DNA of 64,000 bases, taken from the NCBI RefSeq assembly GCF_018728565.1, contig NZ_JACSOI010000001.1, forward strand, positions 248,001 to 312,000, written 5' to 3'. This DNA is from Zobellia russellii (lineage in GTDB: Bacteria > Bacteroidota > Bacteroidia > Flavobacteriales > Flavobacteriaceae). Below are positions 62,816-64,000 of this stretch, one piece after another (positions within the stretch are counted from its first letter, which is position 1; each line of letters begins with the position of its first letter). Position numbers and translations under genes: made by a program. The notes beneath the pieces were generated by a model. That model was not told where the DNA came from. It was given only the letters and a program-made list of their open reading frames with translations, and ran no database searches.

Positions 62816-62995
62816 AGGTTGTAAGTTTTGGTAAAATCGGATTTGGGATGCGACTTTCGATTAATAACACCATAAAAATAGCACCCAAGCCCTTGCTAAA
62901 AAAAAACTTGTTGTGAAGTAGCAATATTCTGTTGTAAAGGACTAAACAAGATGTATTTGCCTAGAAAATACAGCGAAAAAAGAAAGAGATTTTAC

Positions 62996-63649
62996 TTACA
63001 AAATCATTTCAGGAACCTCTCCTTCAACAATTAACGTTCCCTCAGTTGCTTTTTTAATTTCATCAACAGTTACACCAGGTGCACGTTCCAACAGTTTAAA
63101 TCCTTTTTTGGTAACCTCGATCACCGCCAAATTTGTAACGATCTTAGTAACACAGCCCACGCCCGTTAGCGGCAAACTACACTTTTTTAGAAGCTTGGAT
63201 TCACCAGCTCTGTTCGTGTGCATCATGGCTACGATTATGTTTTCGGCGGAAGCTACCAAATCCATAGCACCCCCCATACCTTTCACCATTTTTCCGGGAA
63301 TCTTCCAATTGGCAATATCGCCATCTTCCGAAACTTCCATCGCACCTAAAATAGTAAGGTCTACATGTTGACCGCGAATCATTCCAAAACTGGTAGCCGA
63401 ATCAAAGAAAGATGCTCCGTTAAGGGTGGTAATAGTTTGCTTTCCGGCATTTATAATATCTGCATCCTCTTCTCCTTCAAACGGAAAAGGCCCCATGCCT
63501 AGAACTCCGTTTTCACTTTGAAACTCTACATTTATATCATCTCTCACAAAGTTGGCCACCAACGTAGGTATCCCGATTCCTAGATTTACGTAGTAACCGT
63601 CTTTAACTTCTTTTGCTATTCGCTTTGCGATTCCGTTTTTATCTAACAT
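62996..63649 (-). CDS. scoB: 3-oxoacid CoA-transferase subunit B
   Basis: From ATG 63649 the product has 217 residues (a longer frame to 63694 lacks family support). It shows [15 protein letters not shown], the catalytic [11 protein letters not shown] motif (Glu46), and C-terminal [30 protein letters not shown]. It transfers CoA from succinyl-CoA to acetoacetate or a similar oxoacid with subunit A, encoded immediately upstream. Functionally linked to ketone-body and branched-chain catabolism. Confidence 0.94.
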   Translation of the reverse strand: MLDKNGIAKRIAKEVKDGYYVNLGIGIPTLVANFVRDDINVEFQSENGVLGMGPFPFEGEEDADIINAGKQTITTLNGASFFDSATSFGMIRGQHVDLTILGAMEVSEDGDIANWKIPGKMVKGMGGAMDLVASAENIIVAMMHTNRAGESKLLKKCSLPLTGVGCVTKIVTNLAVIEVTKKGFKLLERAPGVTVDEIKKATEGTLIVEGEVPEMIL

Positions 63650-63700
63650 AATGGTAATTTGAAAATGTGTTGATTTGAGAATTAAAAATTTCAAATCGCT

Positions 63701-64000
63701 TTAATGCTTCGCCCTAACCGTTCGTTGTTCAATACGCTTTTCATAATCTTTTCCTTGAAAAATACGTTGCACGAATATTCCGGGAATATGAATTTGATTG
63801 GGATCCAATTCACCTGCCGGCACAAGTTCTTCAACTTCGGCAACGGTAATCTTGGCAGCTCCACACATACAAGGGTTAAAGTTTCTGGCCGTACCCTTAA
63901 AAATCAGGTTCCCGGCTTCATCTCCCTTCCATGCTTTTACGAATGCGAAATCCGCTTTAAAGGCTTCCTCAAGCACATACATTTTTCCGTTAAATTCTCT
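63701..64000 (-). CDS. scoA: 3-oxoacid CoA-transferase subunit A, C-terminal part (cut by window end)
   Basis: The visible 99 residues are the C-terminal part of the alpha subunit: FNGKMYVLEEAFKADFAFVKAWKGDEAGNLIFKGTARNFNP in pieces, MCGAAKITVAEVEELVPAGELDPNQIHIPGIFVQRI and a basic tail RTVRAKH. About 135 N-terminal residues lie beyond base 64000. It lies 51 bp upstream of scoB on the same strand and forms the heterodimeric enzyme with it. Confidence 0.92.
   Translation of the reverse strand, partial: REFNGKMYVLEEAFKADFAFVKAWKGDEAGNLIFKGTARNFNPCMCGAAKITVAEVEELVPAGELDPNQIHIPGIFVQRIFQGKDYEKRIEQRTVRAKH

Larger units (their letters stand above)
62628..62995. other. intergenic region with bidirectional hairpin and tiny ORF
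   Basis: A hairpin at 62660-62690 serves as terminator for the aminotransferase gene and, in the other direction, for a possible minus-strand transcript carrying a 33-codon frame (62714-62815). The rest (62820-62995) has no gene. Confidence 0.5.

Overview
This window reads as a chromosomal segment of a marine-type member of the Flavobacteriaceae (Bacteroidota). The basis is moderate-to-low GC, promoter boxes of the Bacteroidota type (TTTG / TAnnTTTG), almost no Shine-Dalgarno sequences, and family-level markers: DUF2480, DUF3078 and DUF1460 proteins, an AraC-type regulator divergent from hemA, a HemC-HemD fusion, and a SUF locus that includes a SufT-like protein. A Zobellia/Maribacter-like relative is my guess from protein style, not a measured assignment. 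I saw no phage, transposase, CRISPR array, tRNA or rRNA.

Layout. 1-7.0 kb: 5' end of a sensor kinase-like gene, HemJ, EcsC, a secreted alpha/beta hydrolase, a MATE exporter, ferrochelatase and an MscS channel. 7.1-14.6 kb: envelope proteins (TraB/GumN giant, DUF1460 amidase-like, lipoprotein with seven Fn3 domains and a ThuA domain). 14.7-25.9 kb: haem biosynthesis (AraC regulator, hemA, hemCD, hemE, GNAT, hemF, then hemB), interrupted by a small basic protein, a lipoprotein and an unusual SF2 helicase with a predicted membrane hairpin. 25.9-34.1 kb: housekeeping genes (serine hydrolase, CNNM/CBS protein, MGMT, DUF4153, DnaQ-like exonuclease, EEP hydrolase, HflX). 34.1-35.0 kb: an 890-bp gene-free region with three tandem RNA-like transcription units. 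35.0-43.5 kb: SUF iron-sulfur assembly locus. 43.8-53.5 kb: thiL, hydrolase, a small Cys-rich protein, BrnQ, Xaa-Pro aminopeptidase, BNR/sortilin-like secreted protein and a PfpI protein, with a fourth copy of the RNA-like unit at 52.6-52.8 kb. 53.6-57.6 kb: a Vsr-like endonuclease and sdhCAB. 57.8-64 kb: RimK with a zinc acylase-like partner, DUF2721, ThuA, a methionine aminotransferase and 3-oxoacid CoA-transferase B and A (A cut by the window end).

Functionally the segment concentrates cofactor supply (haem, Fe-S, thiamine diphosphate) together with one major consumer, succinate dehydrogenase, which needs haem b, FAD and three Fe-S clusters. Only hemL and gltX are missing for a C5-type, HemJ-dependent route from glutamate to protohaem.

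The most interesting signal is a family of four intergenic units with identical architecture: TTCRTCG, 22-23 bp, a 9-bp direct repeat TTCACAACA, exactly 12 bp, the same repeat again, 4 bp, TTTAG, 19 bp, TAnnTTTR, a 120-180 nt body containing no ORF, CCTACTT, then a strong intrinsic terminator. Spacing is kept even where sequence is not. This looks like an activator-controlled multicopy small RNA family. I do not recognise it as a described family.
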